From Bacteroides timonensis (lineage in GTDB: Bacteria; Bacteroidota; Bacteroidia; Bacteroidales; Bacteroidaceae): a stretch of 64,000 nt of DNA. Below, one piece after another: positions 1-10,086 of the stretch. A model generated the notes under the pieces. That model worked only from the letters and a program-made list of their open reading frames with translations. It did not search any database and was not told where the DNA came from. A program made the translations under genes and the position numbers. Each line of letters opens with the position of its first letter. Position 1 is the stretch's first letter. The stretch lies in the NCBI RefSeq assembly GCF_000513195.1, contig NZ_CBVI010000101.1:1-64000 (forward strand), given 5' to 3'.

Positions 1-12
1 ATGTATTTACCA

Positions 13-200
13 AGTTCTCTTGGAACGGTAAATGAAAACAAATAGAGATACTATATAAGTTAAACCTATAAATTGAGAAAACGCCTATGGAACAGAAGCT
101 TACCTAACAGAAGAAGTAGCCTTAGCTATTCCTAACTGACTATCCTTACCCTAAATTTTGAGAAAATTATTTTGATTAACAACAAAATCATCAATCTTTT
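13..200 (+). promoter_or_regulatory. Conserved 5' leader of susC pair 1
   Basis: This is the non-coding stretch before the first susC. It is recognisably repeated at 12130-12323, with shared blocks such as TTCTCTTGGAAC, TATAAGTTAAACCTA, GCCTATGGAACA and AACAAAATCATCAA, and the similarity runs on into the start of the coding region. Such conservation suggests a regulatory leader or an ancestral duplication of the whole susC front end. I see no canonical TAnnTTTG promoter box in it, so an ECF-sigma-type promoter is possible. The left end is limited by the window. Function is inferred from conservation only. Confidence 0.4.
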
Positions 201-3200
201 ATGAATGAAGATCGCAAAAAACGAGGATTAACGCATAGTAAACTCCTCATGGCAGTAGCTATTAGTACGCTGTTTTTAAACAGTGGAAATGTATTAGCTA
301 CTCAAGTTACCTCCGACAGCCCTTTGGAAGTGACAGAGCAACTACAAACTCAAACGATTAACGGCTTGGTTGTAGATGTTAACGGTGAACCTGTTATTGG
401 AGCCAGTATTATAGAGAAAGGAACTACAAATGGCGGTATTACGGATATTAATGGTAAATTTACGCTGACTGTAAAACCGGGAGCTATTTTAAAGATTTCG
501 TACATAGGCTACCAGACTCAGGAAGTGAAAGCTGCCCGGACTATGAAAATTATTCTGAAAGAGGATAGTGAATTACTGCAAGAAGTAGTAGTGGTAGGTT
601 ACGGTACGCAAAAGAAAGCTAACTTGACAGGAGCGGTAGCAACAGTTGATGTAAATAAGACATTAGACAGTCGTCCTATCGCCGATATTGGTCGTGGATT
701 ACAGGGTGCGGTAGCGGGAGTTAATATCACAATTCCAACTGGTGAAGTAGGATCAGACCCTTTGATTAAAATTCGTGGCCAGGTTGGTTCTATTTCAGGA
801 AACAATACCCCACTCATCTTATTGGACAATGTGGAGATTCCAAGTATTCAGATGGTGAATCCTAATGATGTTCAATCCATTTCTGTTTTGAAAGATGCTG
901 CTTCATCTTCTATTTACGGTTCAAAAGCTGCATTTGGCGTAATCCTAATAACCACAAAATCAGGAGCACAAAGCGATAAATTTGAAGTAAGCTACTCGAA
1001 CAACTTCTCTTGGCAAGACCCTGCTAAGAAAATCGAGATTGGCGGTATAGAAGCCTTACAATATACACTGGATGCGCAAACAAACAGAAGAGAACCAATG
1101 CCGGCCGGTGGTTTCTGGCGTATTAGTCCTGAAAGTTTAGAAAAGGCTATTGAATGGCAAAACCTATACGGTGGAAAAGTAAAATGGAATGATCCGGTAG
1201 TATATGGCCGCGACTGGTTCTATGACGGAAAAGATAAATACGGATACAGACTTTATGACGGTGCTAAGGCCATGATTAAAAATTGGACACCGACAATGAC
1301 CCATAACCTGTCTGTTAATGGCAAGAGTGGTAAGACCAGCTACAATATCGGGTTAGGCTATCTGGATCAGAGTGGTATGTCGAAAACGGCTAAGAAAGAT
1401 GACTTTAAACGATACAATGCCTCAGTTAGTGTCACTTCAGAAATCAATAAGTATATTACTGTAAGAGCAAGCTCAATCTATTCAGATCGTAACAAACGCT
1501 ATCCGGGAATTGGAAATACAACTGCCGACCCATGGTTATATCTTTATCGTTGGAGTCCGCTAATGCCTATGGGAGTGACTGAAAATGGCAATCCGTTGAA
1601 GGAACCAAGTTACGAAATGGCAGCTGCAAATACAGATAATCTACAAAATAAATACTACAACATTAATTTAGGTTTTACATTGAATTTAACCAAGAATTGG
1701 GATGTTAAGTTTGACTATACGTATGACAGGCAAACTACTGAAACTAATTCATCCGTCATGCAATATGAAGCCGGAGAAATGTGGTACGCTCCCACTGCCT
1801 GGATAGAGAATGGCAGTCAGGTGTATGTTAACGAACAAGGAGAAAGAGTAGATTCCGACGGTATGCCGGCATATCGCTTCCCTGTGAACAAATATTACAA
1901 CAGTTCCGGTCCAAGCACCAGTCAGGTAGGCAATAACAGCAAATCTATTGACAACAATACTTTTAATATTTATACTACTTACAACTTGTTGTTGGGGCCG
2001 GAAAAGCAACATGCTTTCAAGGTTATGGCAGGTATGAACAGGGTTACCAATAAATGGAGTTCATATAAAGGATGGAAAACAAATCTAATTGATTTGACAA
2101 ATCCACAATTTCCATTGGCATCCGGAGATCAGTTTATTGAAGGAAACCGCAACTGGGAAGCACAGTTAGGCTTTTTCGGTCGTCTCAATTATTCTTTTGA
2201 AGACAGATATTTCATTGAAGCTAATATACGCCGGGATGGTTCATCTAAGTTCCCCGAGCATCTGCGTTGGAAGTGGTTCCCCTCTTTCTCTGCAGGTTGG
2301 GTATTTACCAATGAAAAATTTATGGCACCTATTAATAATATCTTAAGTTTCGGTAAATTTAGAGCTTCGTGGGGTAGTATTGGTGACCAATCCGTTTCAA
2401 ACACTCTGTATAAATCCATATTGTCAGATGGTCAATCATCATGGCTGGATGGAAGTGGAAATAAAATACCTATGTTCGGTACTCCCTCGTTGGTCGACAG
2501 CGATATCAGCTGGCAGCAAATCGAGACACTGGACTTCGGTATTGATCTCAGATTCTTCAATAACAAGTTCGGAGTAACTTTCGACTGGTATCAACGCGAT
2601 ACGAAAAATATGATTATCCCCGGTGAAAGTCTGCCGGTAACCCTTGGTGCCGCTGCTCCCAGTGGTAACTATGGTAGTTTGAGAACTAAAGGATGGGAAT
2701 TGTCTGCTGACTTCAATCATCGTTTTGCCAACGGATTAGGCATTAATGTAACGGCTTCTATATCTGACGCTTCAACTTTTATTACAAGAGGAGCCGACTA
2801 CTTGACTCCGTGGGAAGATCGAAGTTTAGGAACTACCTACTCAACCGGAAGACGTTATGGTGATATTTATGGTTTTGTAACCGACAGGTTATTCCAAAAA
2901 GAAGACTTTGTATATGGAGCAGACGGCCAGATTGAAAAGATTATCGTTATTTATAACGGAACAGCTCGTACCACCTATAAGCAATCTTCAGAGTATCCGG
3001 TTTATCAGGTGCATTATGAAGATGGAAATAAGCTGATATTCTCTCCTGGTGATACCAAATTTGTAGATCTTGACGGTGATGGTTACATCACTCCGGGAAC
3101 CAGTACAAATGGCAATCCGGGTGACCAGACTGTTATCGGTAATACTACTCCTCGTTATGAATACAGTTTCAGATTGGGCGCCGACTATAAAGGTTTTGAC

Positions 3201-3680
3201 TTCTCCATCTACTTCCAAGGGATTGGAAAACGTAAAATCTGGGGTAATGGCCAGTTGGCAATCCCGGGATATAACGCCAAGGAAGGCGCATTGCCTAAAA
3301 CTTTTACAACAGACTATTGGACAGAAGAACGCACCAACGCTTTCTATCCCAGAGCATGGAACTTAGGTGGCAGCAATACTGGATTTGCCATGCAAAAACA
3401 ATCCCGCTATTTACTGGATATGTCTTATTTAAGAATCAAGAATATTACATTGGGATACACCGTCCCGACAAATATCTTATCAAAGATATACATCAGCAAA
3501 GCAAGAGTCTATATGTCACTGGAGAACTTTTTTACATTTGACAACCTGAGAGGATTACCTATTGATCCGGAAGCCATATCAGGATATTCTATGTTCTCCA
3601 CTAGCTATAACCTTGGACGTACAGGTACCGGTACACCGGTATTCAAAAGCTTGTCATGTGGTGTTCAATTAACCTTCTAA
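201..3680 (+). CDS. SusC-like TonB-dependent outer-membrane transporter (pair 1)
   Basis: A 1159-residue SusC/RagA-family transporter that should import a ligand across the outer membrane with TonB energy. A long signal peptide covers about residues 1-33. A carboxypeptidase-D regulatory-like domain covers about 52-120 (GEPVIGASI, TDINGKFTL). It is followed by EVVVVGYGTQKK at about 128-139, the usual entry to the plug domain (LKDAASSSIYGSKAAFGVIL), and then the beta-barrel, which ends in an aromatic residue (VQLTF). Length is normal for the family. The SusD partner starts 12 bases downstream, so the two form a classic SusCD pair. The ligand cannot be read from sequence. Downstream GHL10 and peptidoglycan-salvage genes make a wall-derived glycan one possibility, which is inference. 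Confidence 0.93.
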   Translation: MNEDRKKRGLTHSKLLMAVAISTLFLNSGNVLATQVTSDSPLEVTEQLQTQTINGLVVDVNGEPVIGASIIEKGTTNGGITDINGKFTLTVKPGAILKISYIGYQTQEVKAARTMKIILKEDSELLQEVVVVGYGTQKKANLTGAVATVDVNKTLDSRPIADIGRGLQGAVAGVNITIPTGEVGSDPLIKIRGQVGSISGNNTPLILLDNVEIPSIQMVNPNDVQSISVLKDAASSSIYGSKAAFGVILITTKSGAQSDKFEVSYSNNFSWQDPAKKIEIGGIEALQYTLDAQTNRREPMPAGGFWRISPESLEKAIEWQNLYGGKVKWNDPVVYGRDWFYDGKDKYGYRLYDGAKAMIKNWTPTMTHNLSVNGKSGKTSYNIGLGYLDQSGMSKTAKKDDFKRYNASVSVTSEINKYITVRASSIYSDRNKRYPGIGNTTADPWLYLYRWSPLMPMGVTENGNPLKEPSYEMAAANTDNLQNKYYNINLGFTLNLTKNWDVKFDYTYDRQTTETNSSVMQYEAGEMWYAPTAWIENGSQVYVNEQGERVDSDGMPAYRFPVNKYYNSSGPSTSQVGNNSKSIDNNTFNIYTTYNLLLGPEKQHAFKVMAGMNRVTNKWSSYKGWKTNLIDLTNPQFPLASGDQFIEGNRNWEAQLGFFGRLNYSFEDRYFIEANIRRDGSSKFPEHLRWKWFPSFSAGWVFTNEKFMAPINNILSFGKFRASWGSIGDQSVSNTLYKSILSDGQSSWLDGSGNKIPMFGTPSLVDSDISWQQIETLDFGIDLRFFNNKFGVTFDWYQRDTKNMIIPGESLPVTLGAAAPSGNYGSLRTKGWELSADFNHRFANGLGINVTASISDASTFITRGADYLTPWEDRSLGTTYSTGRRYGDIYGFVTDRLFQKEDFVYGADGQIEKIIVIYNGTARTTYKQSSEYPVYQVHYEDGNKLIFSPGDTKFVDLDGDGYITPGTSTNGNPGDQTVIGNTTPRYEYSFRLGADYKGFDFSIYFQGIGKRKIWGNGQLAIPGYNAKEGALPKTFTTDYWTEERTNAFYPRAWNLGGSNTGFAMQKQSRYLLDMSYLRIKNITLGYTVPTNILSKIYISKARVYMSLENFFTFDNLRGLPIDPEAISGYSMFSTSYNLGRTGTGTPVFKSLSCGVQLTF

Positions 3681-3692
3681 AATAGAATTATC

Positions 3693-5555
3693 ATGAAATT
3701 AAAAATATTTATAATTTTGGCCGGTTTCGTTTTATTGTTTACGAACTGTAATGATGTGCTCGACCGCCCGTCATTGACTACGGCTGAGGATGATGCATAT
3801 TGGACCAACGAAGATAGAGTACGTCTATATGCTAACGCTTTTTATACAAACTTCTTTGTAGGGTATGGATTAAAGTATACAACGACTTATGCTCCTAACG
3901 TCAATTATACGTTTAATGACGATGCAGTGAGGATGTCCACTCAAACACAATTCGGTCGTACGGTTCCTACATCTAAAGGAAGTACAAGTCTGGACATGAT
4001 GTGGCAAAGTGAATTTACCGGTCCTACATGGAATTTTGCCTGGGTTAGAAAAGCAAATGTTATGATTGATCGCATCACTAATCTAATGCCGGAAATACTG
4101 ACAAACGAACAATACAACCATTGGACGGGTGTCGGACGCTTCTTCAGAGCATTGGAATATGCTCGTCTGGTAAATGTTTTCGGTGATGTTCCTTATTACG
4201 ATACAGAAGTGCAGAATACGGATAAGGATGGTTTATACAAAGATCGCACTCCGAGAAACGAAGTTATGGATGCAGTTTATAATGATTTTGAGTATGCATT
4301 ACAGAATGTTCGTTTAAATGATGGAGGGCAATATGTTAATCGTTATGTTGTAGCTGCCATGGTTTCAAGATGGGCTTTATTTGAAGCAAGCTGGCAGAAA
4401 TATTATTACAAGAATAACGAACGGGCTAAGAAGTTCTTCGACCAAGCTGTTGCTGCTGCGGAAATGGTTATGAATAGTGGTAAATATGGTATTGTTGAAG
4501 ATTTCCGCAAATTATTCGGTTCCACAGACTTAACTAACAGTAAGGATTGTATCTTATATCGAAAATATGATGCAGGTCAAAACGTAACGCATTCCATCGC
4601 ATCGACTTGTAATATGAATGACCCTACTGATGTTGGTCCGAACCTGGATTTGATTAAAGCGTTCATTTGCACAGATGGTAAAGATTGGCAGACTTCCTCT
4701 TTGGAAAATGTAGATGATTTCACTCTTAGCAATCTGATTAAAACAAGAGATTCTCGGTTTGAAGCCAGCTTCTATACCAAACCTACTCCAAGAGCCAAGA
4801 GTAGCTATTTATATGTAACGAAATTTATTCCACGAAGCGGACTGAGCTATATTGAAAGCGGTGGCTCTCCGGCTGCGGAATTCCAGAGTGAGAAAAATGT
4901 GACCGGTTATCCGGTGCTGCGCTATGCCGAAGTCCTGCTAAACTGGATTGAAGCAAAAGCTGAACTTGCAACATTGGGTGGTACAGAGGTTTCTCAATCT
5001 GATATAGATATATCTATCAATCAGATTCGCAAAAGACCAGTGGCAGAAGAAGCCAAAGCTTTAGGAGTAACTATGACAGCTGAAATGAAGCTGGATGCGC
5101 TCCCCCAAGATCCTCATAGAGATCCTACCGTACCGGCACTACTTTGGGAAATCAGACGGGAAAGAAGAATGGAATTTGCTTTTGAGTTCTCACGTATCAT
5201 TGACCTGAGACGTTGGAAAAAACTGGAATACATGGACACCGACAAGAATGAAGATTTACTGATTGGTACTTGGGTTAATTTCAACAATGAGGTAAAAAGC
5301 GAGTTGAAGGATGAGAATAAAGGAAAACTCAGAGTAATGGCCAAGGACGGAAGCTTTACGACATACGATGGAACTAATGCTGCCAAGATGAATGGTTTTT
5401 TCTATCCTACACAGAATCAGGGTAGACTGCCGTTCCTGAGTGTTCCTAATGTTAATCCGTATCTTTCTCCTATTGGTACGAATCAAATTTCGGACTATAA
5501 GAATAAGGGATATACCTTGACTCAAACAGAAGGTTGGCCAACCGGCATCAACTGA
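3693..5555 (+). CDS. SusD/RagB-family outer-membrane lipoprotein (pair 1)
   Basis: A 620-residue SusD-family surface lipoprotein that acts as the ligand-binding lid on its SusC partner. The signal peptide ends in the lipobox LFTNC, with lipidated Cys19. The N-terminal TPR-like half contains the family-typical GRFFRALEYARLVNVFGDVP at about residues 148-167. The C-terminal half has the usual YPVLRYAEVLLNWIEAKAE and WEIRRERRMEFAFE signatures. Full length for the family. It starts 12 bases after the susC stop and is surely co-transcribed. Substrate not deducible. Confidence 0.92.
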   Translation: MKLKIFIILAGFVLLFTNCNDVLDRPSLTTAEDDAYWTNEDRVRLYANAFYTNFFVGYGLKYTTTYAPNVNYTFNDDAVRMSTQTQFGRTVPTSKGSTSLDMMWQSEFTGPTWNFAWVRKANVMIDRITNLMPEILTNEQYNHWTGVGRFFRALEYARLVNVFGDVPYYDTEVQNTDKDGLYKDRTPRNEVMDAVYNDFEYALQNVRLNDGGQYVNRYVVAAMVSRWALFEASWQKYYYKNNERAKKFFDQAVAAAEMVMNSGKYGIVEDFRKLFGSTDLTNSKDCILYRKYDAGQNVTHSIASTCNMNDPTDVGPNLDLIKAFICTDGKDWQTSSLENVDDFTLSNLIKTRDSRFEASFYTKPTPRAKSSYLYVTKFIPRSGLSYIESGGSPAAEFQSEKNVTGYPVLRYAEVLLNWIEAKAELATLGGTEVSQSDIDISINQIRKRPVAEEAKALGVTMTAEMKLDALPQDPHRDPTVPALLWEIRRERRMEFAFEFSRIIDLRRWKKLEYMDTDKNEDLLIGTWVNFNNEVKSELKDENKGKLRVMAKDGSFTTYDGTNAAKMNGFFYPTQNQGRLPFLSVPNVNPYLSPIGTNQISDYKNKGYTLTQTEGWPTGIN

Positions 5556-5607
5556 CAATATGGATCAGTGAAATCATGGAAATTATTTAAAACTAAAACA
5601 TGAGATT

Positions 5608-7020
5608 ATGCATAAATTAATAAGAAATATAGGATTTTTTGCTGTATTGCTGGGGCTTGGCTTGGTATCCTGCGATGAGGATTATCCGAAAAGCCATATA
5701 GCACCTTATGACACCGAACTTCTTTCCATTAAAATAACCAATGCAGGTGCAGATGGCAATACGGTTGTAGAAGGAACCATTGATGAAGACAACAAAATTA
5801 TCAATTTCCCTCGTTTGGATATGACAACAAATTTCTCTGCTCTGAATTTAGATGCAAAACTTTCTGAAGGGGCAACTCTTCAAAACTCTGTATTGGACTT
5901 CTCTATGGATGAAGAAACAGCTTCTAAAACTTTGGTTCTTCGGATAGTAAATCAAAAGAGGTATAAAGAATATTTTATAAGAGTAAGGAAAAGAATTCCA
6001 GTATTCGGAGCTGATTTTGAAAAGCCGACTGTATATGACTTTTCCGGAGATAATATTTATCCTGATTATGGAAGCCAGTTAACAAGGTGCGCTTCTTATG
6101 ATGGTGAACATGTATTGATTGTCAGTAGAAAAACTGCTCCTCATCTTCTTAAAGTATCTGACTTGAAGAAAGGAGAAACTAAACCGATGATGCTGGACCT
6201 TACAGGTGTAACAGGTGGTACTTTCTCTTATAATATGGGAGCATTGGCAAATGGACATGTATATATTGCATCCTTATCAGGTTCTCAAGCATCACCATTA
6301 AAGATTTATTATTGGGATACACCTACTTCTAAACCTGAAGTAATTGCTGATATCAAAGTATCGGATATTCCTGGAGCTGGTAACAGGCATGGAGATAATA
6401 TATCAGTCAACATTGATAAAAATGGCAATGGATTTATCTTCTTTGGAGATAATGCATCTACTAAATTTTTGAGACTGACTGTAAGCAATCATAAAGCAAT
6501 AGGCGAACCGAAAGTTCTGACTTCAAGTGCCGATGCTACTATGGTTACCAATGTATATAGGATAGAAGATACAGACCAGTATGTATGGGCAGGAGTAAGA
6601 TTACCTGTTACATTGGTTGATGAATCTCTTGGAAGCAAATATGCTATGAACAAATCGAACTTAGAAACAGAAGCGGTTGCCCCCAGAATATTTACTTTTA
6701 ATGAGGAACGTTATCTGATAGTTTGCAGTGCCGGACAAGGAAGTGCATCCAAAGCAACCCCTTCTTTAGTTGTTTACAATCTGACTAAGGGAAGTACAGT
6801 AGCTGAAGCAATGCAGAAGTTTGATGAAGGAGATAATCATAATCCTGATTATAAATTCATCTTGGGTGGAAGCGGCAACGGAGCTGCTCTTGCACAAACT
6901 GATTATCGTATAGAGAAAGATGAAAATGGAAAAGATGCTAAGCTCTGCATTTTCGGCTCGCGTACAGATTCAGGATTTGTAATCTGTGAATTCCCTATCA
7001 AACAGGAGGAAGAAGATTAA
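5608..7020 (+). CDS. Surface-type lipoprotein, possible DUF4623-like beta-propeller
   Basis: A 470-residue lipoprotein (lipobox GLVSC, Cys22) placed 52 bases after the SusD stop, where PULs often encode extra surface glycan-binding proteins. After the lipid anchor, about residues 35-125 look like a beta-sandwich domain ending in YKEYFIRVRKR, a pattern common in Bacteroidales lipoproteins. The rest, with repeated short strands and GHVYIASLSG / GNGFIFFGDN-like segments, resembles a beta-propeller. I associate this architecture with DUF4623/DUF5018-type proteins, but cannot confirm it. No catalytic motif is visible. A binding role is inferred from position. Confidence 0.6.
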   Translation: MHKLIRNIGFFAVLLGLGLVSCDEDYPKSHIAPYDTELLSIKITNAGADGNTVVEGTIDEDNKIINFPRLDMTTNFSALNLDAKLSEGATLQNSVLDFSMDEETASKTLVLRIVNQKRYKEYFIRVRKRIPVFGADFEKPTVYDFSGDNIYPDYGSQLTRCASYDGEHVLIVSRKTAPHLLKVSDLKKGETKPMMLDLTGVTGGTFSYNMGALANGHVYIASLSGSQASPLKIYYWDTPTSKPEVIADIKVSDIPGAGNRHGDNISVNIDKNGNGFIFFGDNASTKFLRLTVSNHKAIGEPKVLTSSADATMVTNVYRIEDTDQYVWAGVRLPVTLVDESLGSKYAMNKSNLETEAVAPRIFTFNEERYLIVCSAGQGSASKATPSLVVYNLTKGSTVAEAMQKFDEGDNHNPDYKFILGGSGNGAALAQTDYRIEKDENGKDAKLCIFGSRTDSGFVICEFPIKQEEED

Positions 7021-7068
7021 TGATTGTCTTCGTTTTTTAATTAAATAAATTATAGTATTAACATAGGA

Positions 7069-7102
7069 GCCGTCTAATGAGTGAAAATTAGACGGCTTCA
7101 TT
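7069..7102 (+). terminator. Hairpin terminator after pair-1 lipoprotein gene
   Basis: Perfect 10-bp stem GCCGTCTAAT / ATTAGACGGC with an 8-base loop, followed by TTCATTATT. The T-tract is weak, so it may attenuate rather than fully stop transcription before the GHL10 gene at 7118. Confidence 0.45.
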
Positions 7103-7117
7103 ATTCTGAATTTAAGA

Positions 7118-8560
7118 ATGAAATATTTGAAATATCTAACCTTGATTATTTTCATCGTATTTGTCGCATCTTGTAGTAAAGAGAATGACGATGATATTAT
7201 ACCACCACCAGAAGAAAATACGCCTTCAATCTTACCTAAGAAGGAGTTGCGGGGAGTGTGGGTAACTACTGCCTGGGGTATCGACTGGCCGATGGAAGAG
7301 TACAATGCTGGTGCTCAAAAGCAGAAGTATATCAATTATCTGGATTTATTGGTTGAGAATAAAATGAATGCGATATTCTTCCAGATTCGGGGAATGGCAG
7401 ATGCATTTTATGATTCGCAATACGAGTCTTGGAGTAAGTATATTACAGGAACTGCCGGGACAAAACCATCTTATGATGTCTTGGGATTTCTGGTTGAAGA
7501 AGCCCATAAACGAAATATCCAATTCCATGCTTGGCTAAATCCTTATCGTATTTCTACCCGAGCAAATAAAAATTCCTCATTCCCTCAGTTGGATCCTAAA
7601 ATACCGGCAAAGCTGACTAAGGATTATGAGAAAATTCGGATTTACAATCCGGCTTTACCCGAAGTACAGACTCGTATCACACAGATCGTTAAGGAGATCA
7701 TTACTAAGTATGATGTCGATGGTATCCATATGGATGATTATTTTTATCCATCGCTAGAAACATCAGAAAAGATGAATGATGATGCAGAATACGACCAATA
7801 TGGAAAGAGCCAATTTAATAACATTGATGATTTCAGACGAAACAATGTGAATGTAGTGATACAGAATATTCAAAAGACTATTATTGAGACTCGCCCTGAC
7901 GTTATCTTTTCAATCAGTCCTGCTGCCAATATGGATAGTAATTATAATACTCTATTTGCAGATGTAAAAAAGTGGTCAAAAGAAGGTTGGATAGATGTCA
8001 TTATTCCGCAACTATATTTTGCTACGGGTACAGATGTGAATAGTTTTAATCAAAGATTAGATTTGTGGTCGCAATATATTTACGAGAATCATTTTTTAGT
8101 AGGCTATGGCATTTATAAATTCGGAGATCCAGCATACGGCAGTATATTCCAGTCATCTGATGATCTGAAAAAACAATTCGATTTTGCAAATACAAAATCT
8201 AAAGTTAAAGGAAGTGTATTGTACAGCGTTAAATATATGGTAGAGAACAAAGTCGGGATTATGAACGTAATCAGGAATGTATATAAAACTCCTGTTTTAC
8301 TTCCCTATTTAGGTAGATCTGTGACAGAAAAGCCCAATACTCCTACCAATATCCAAATAAATGGGAGTAATATATCATGGAATGGAGTGCAGGATGCTTA
8401 TTACGCAATATATAAAGACAATGGAATCAACCAAATTGCCAGTTTAGTGGGAATCACTAAAGAAACTACATTTAAGTTGAATGAAAGAGGAACTTATTTT
8501 GTTACAGCACTTAATAAGAAAAATGCAGAAAGTGATTTATCGGAATCAGTGACTTATTAA
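7118..8560 (+). CDS. GHL10-family glycosyl hydrolase lipoprotein
   Basis: A 480-residue lipoprotein (VASC lipobox, Cys19) of the glycosyl-hydrolase-like 10 family (DUF187/YngK type). The TIM-barrel hallmarks are visible: LRGVWVTTAWGIDWP at about residue 44, FHAWLNPYRIS at about 140, DGIHMDDYFYP at about 205 with acidic catalytic candidates, and DVIIPQLYF at about 290. The last 80 residues look like a fibronectin-III-type module (TPTNIQING...ISWNGVQDAYYAIYKD). The family includes the E. coli divisome peptidoglycan hydrolase DigH (YddW), which acts on denuded glycan strands. By analogy this enzyme may act on peptidoglycan, which would fit the salvage operon downstream. Substrate assignment is inference; family assignment is firm. 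Confidence 0.85.
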   Translation: MKYLKYLTLIIFIVFVASCSKENDDDIIPPPEENTPSILPKKELRGVWVTTAWGIDWPMEEYNAGAQKQKYINYLDLLVENKMNAIFFQIRGMADAFYDSQYESWSKYITGTAGTKPSYDVLGFLVEEAHKRNIQFHAWLNPYRISTRANKNSSFPQLDPKIPAKLTKDYEKIRIYNPALPEVQTRITQIVKEIITKYDVDGIHMDDYFYPSLETSEKMNDDAEYDQYGKSQFNNIDDFRRNNVNVVIQNIQKTIIETRPDVIFSISPAANMDSNYNTLFADVKKWSKEGWIDVIIPQLYFATGTDVNSFNQRLDLWSQYIYENHFLVGYGIYKFGDPAYGSIFQSSDDLKKQFDFANTKSKVKGSVLYSVKYMVENKVGIMNVIRNVYKTPVLLPYLGRSVTEKPNTPTNIQINGSNISWNGVQDAYYAIYKDNGINQIASLVGITKETTFKLNERGTYFVTALNKKNAESDLSESVTY

Positions 8561-8607
8561 AATATGCTCATCCACAAAATGTTGAGTAAAAAAATATATA
8601 GTAGAAA

Positions 8608-8641
8608 GAGTAGGAGAAACAAAAGTAGTTTTCTCCTACTC
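8608..8641. terminator. Bidirectional terminator between convergent genes
   Basis: Inverted repeat GAGTAGGAGAAA (8608-8619) and TTTCTCCTACTC (8630-8641) in the gap between the convergent GHL10 and ATPase genes. A- and T-rich flanks on the two sides would let it work in both directions. Confidence 0.6.
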
Positions 8642-8661
8642 GATTATTAATTTCAATAATA

Positions 8662-9978
8662 TTACTTCGTCATATCTTCCAATGAGAATCCTTTTTGACT
8701 CAAATTGTATTTTGTAAATTCTTTAGGCAGACGAGCCACTTTTTCAGCTAAGAGTGTATAACTTATTTTATTCGGATTACGCTTTACCTCAGCAACAACA
8801 CCCCTCTTCTCGAAATCATTCAGTGCAATCAGGTCAATCTCATTTTCTCCTTTAGTATCCCAATAATTACCCACTTGAGTGACATTCATAGTTTCTGCAA
8901 CTCTTTCCCGGAAATACTTTTCCAACATCCATCCACTATATTGTACGTAATGGCTTTTGATATATTCGTTTAGCTGGCCGTACTTTTCCAGTTCGATGGC
9001 GGACTGATGAGGATAAATAAAGCGGAACCAGAAATTAAGAAAGTTATCGGACATAAACCAGCGAAGATTTCTGGTTCCCGGTTTAGCTAAAAGAGGAAGC
9101 TGTCTCTGAATGAGTGAATAATCTTCGCTGAGGTTTTTCAAATAAGGACCGCTATTCTTTCCAATGATACTGTCTATTTCACTTTGGCGTGTACACCCAG
9201 AGGCAACCAGTTGTAAAATAGAAAAATAAGTACTGTAGTCGCGTCCAAATTCTTGAATCAGCATATCCTTACCTTCTGTCAGAAGCGGAGAATCCGATTG
9301 CGTCACAAAATCTATCATTGAATCCTTGGTGAAAGCACCGGCATCTATTAGCAAGCTTACGTATTTAGCCACTCCACCGGTCAATGTGTATAGGCATAAC
9401 AAGTCTTCCGGCGTAAATGCGGGATTGTACTCCTGCATAATTTCAATAAGCACGGAAGTTTTAAATGGCTTCAATATAAACTTAGAAGTTAAACGCCCGA
9501 ACAATGGCTCTTTACGGTCTTCAAAGATGTGCTTCATTAAAGAATAAATAGAGCCACAGACTATAAAATTAATTTTAGCCTGAGGGGAATATTTGTCCCA
9601 AAGGTTTTGTATATCGCTGAAAATGGATGGATTGACACGCTCGAAATCTTGAAACTCATCGATGATAAGAGTGAAGTGTTCTCTGGCAGCATGTTGCATC
9701 AGCAATTCAAACAGTTCAATAAAACGGGTTGGAGTGCCATAAATAGGAACTGACAATTTATCCGTTATTTCTTTTTTAAAGGTATCACATAGTAAAGCTT
9801 CATTGGTGCGCGAGACAAACAAATAAATGTACCGCTTCCCTTCAAGAGCTTTACGCAACAAGGTGGTCTTTCCTACACGTCGACGGCCCATAATGACTGT
9901 AAAGCAGGCAGATGAAAGCGACTTTTCTTCTGTCCGCCGGATTAATCTTATCTCTTCTTCTCGATTGTAGAATCTCAT
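8662..9978 (-). CDS. AAA ATPase (ATPase_2 / DUF234 type)
   Basis: A 438-residue ATPase of the archaeal-type ATPase_2 family. The N-terminus FYNREEEIRLIRR is typical. Walker A is GRRRVGKTT (about residues 31-39), Walker B is FTLIIDEFQDF, and a sensor-like VCGSIYSLM follows. The C-terminal region (about 330-438) is DUF234-like with a PD-(D/E)XK-style core: WDTKGENEIDLIAL ... GVVAEVKRN. Such genes are common accessory genes in Bacteroides and their role is not established. It has its own promoter (10053-10083). A fragment of a related gene lies at 60558-60710. Nothing ties it to the flanking wall-degradation genes; it looks like an insertion between the two SusCD blocks. Confidence 0.85.
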   Translation of the reverse strand: MRFYNREEEIRLIRRTEEKSLSSACFTVIMGRRRVGKTTLLRKALEGKRYIYLFVSRTNEALLCDTFKKEITDKLSVPIYGTPTRFIELFELLMQHAAREHFTLIIDEFQDFERVNPSIFSDIQNLWDKYSPQAKINFIVCGSIYSLMKHIFEDRKEPLFGRLTSKFILKPFKTSVLIEIMQEYNPAFTPEDLLCLYTLTGGVAKYVSLLIDAGAFTKDSMIDFVTQSDSPLLTEGKDMLIQEFGRDYSTYFSILQLVASGCTRQSEIDSIIGKNSGPYLKNLSEDYSLIQRQLPLLAKPGTRNLRWFMSDNFLNFWFRFIYPHQSAIELEKYGQLNEYIKSHYVQYSGWMLEKYFRERVAETMNVTQVGNYWDTKGENEIDLIALNDFEKRGVVAEVKRNPNKISYTLLAEKVARLPKEFTKYNLSQKGFSLEDMTK

Positions 9979-10012
9979 AATCTATATTATAACATTGCCG
10001 ATTAAATCTTAC

Positions 10013-10050
10013 CTAATTAAATGGCTATTAATTTAATGGCTATTTAATTA
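10013..10050 (-). promoter_or_regulatory. AT-rich repeated motif at the ATPase start region, operator candidate
   Basis: Two tandem copies of a TAATTAAATGGCTAT-like unit lie just downstream of the predicted -7 box of the ATPase gene, where a repressor would act. A related pair occurs at 11557-11598 near the second ATPase gene. Regulatory function is inferred. Confidence 0.35.
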
Positions 10051-10052
10051 TG

Positions 10053-10083
10053 CAAAGATAAGGATTAAGGGATAATGAGCAAA
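10053..10083 (-). promoter_or_regulatory. Bacteroides-type promoter for the 8662-9978 ATPase
   Basis: On the reverse strand TTTG (10083-10080), 19 bases, TATCTTTG (10060-10053). This is a match to the -33/-7 consensus of the Bacteroides primary sigma factor. Transcription would start near 10046, about 70 bases before the start codon. Confidence 0.65.
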
Positions 10084-10086
10084 TGA

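Noticed and set aside
201..8560. Ordinary polysaccharide utilisation locus for plant or host glycans
   Set aside because: Not excluded, but no lyase, sulfatase or classical GH family enzyme, hybrid two-component system or ECF sigma/anti-sigma pair is present, while wall-related genes surround it.
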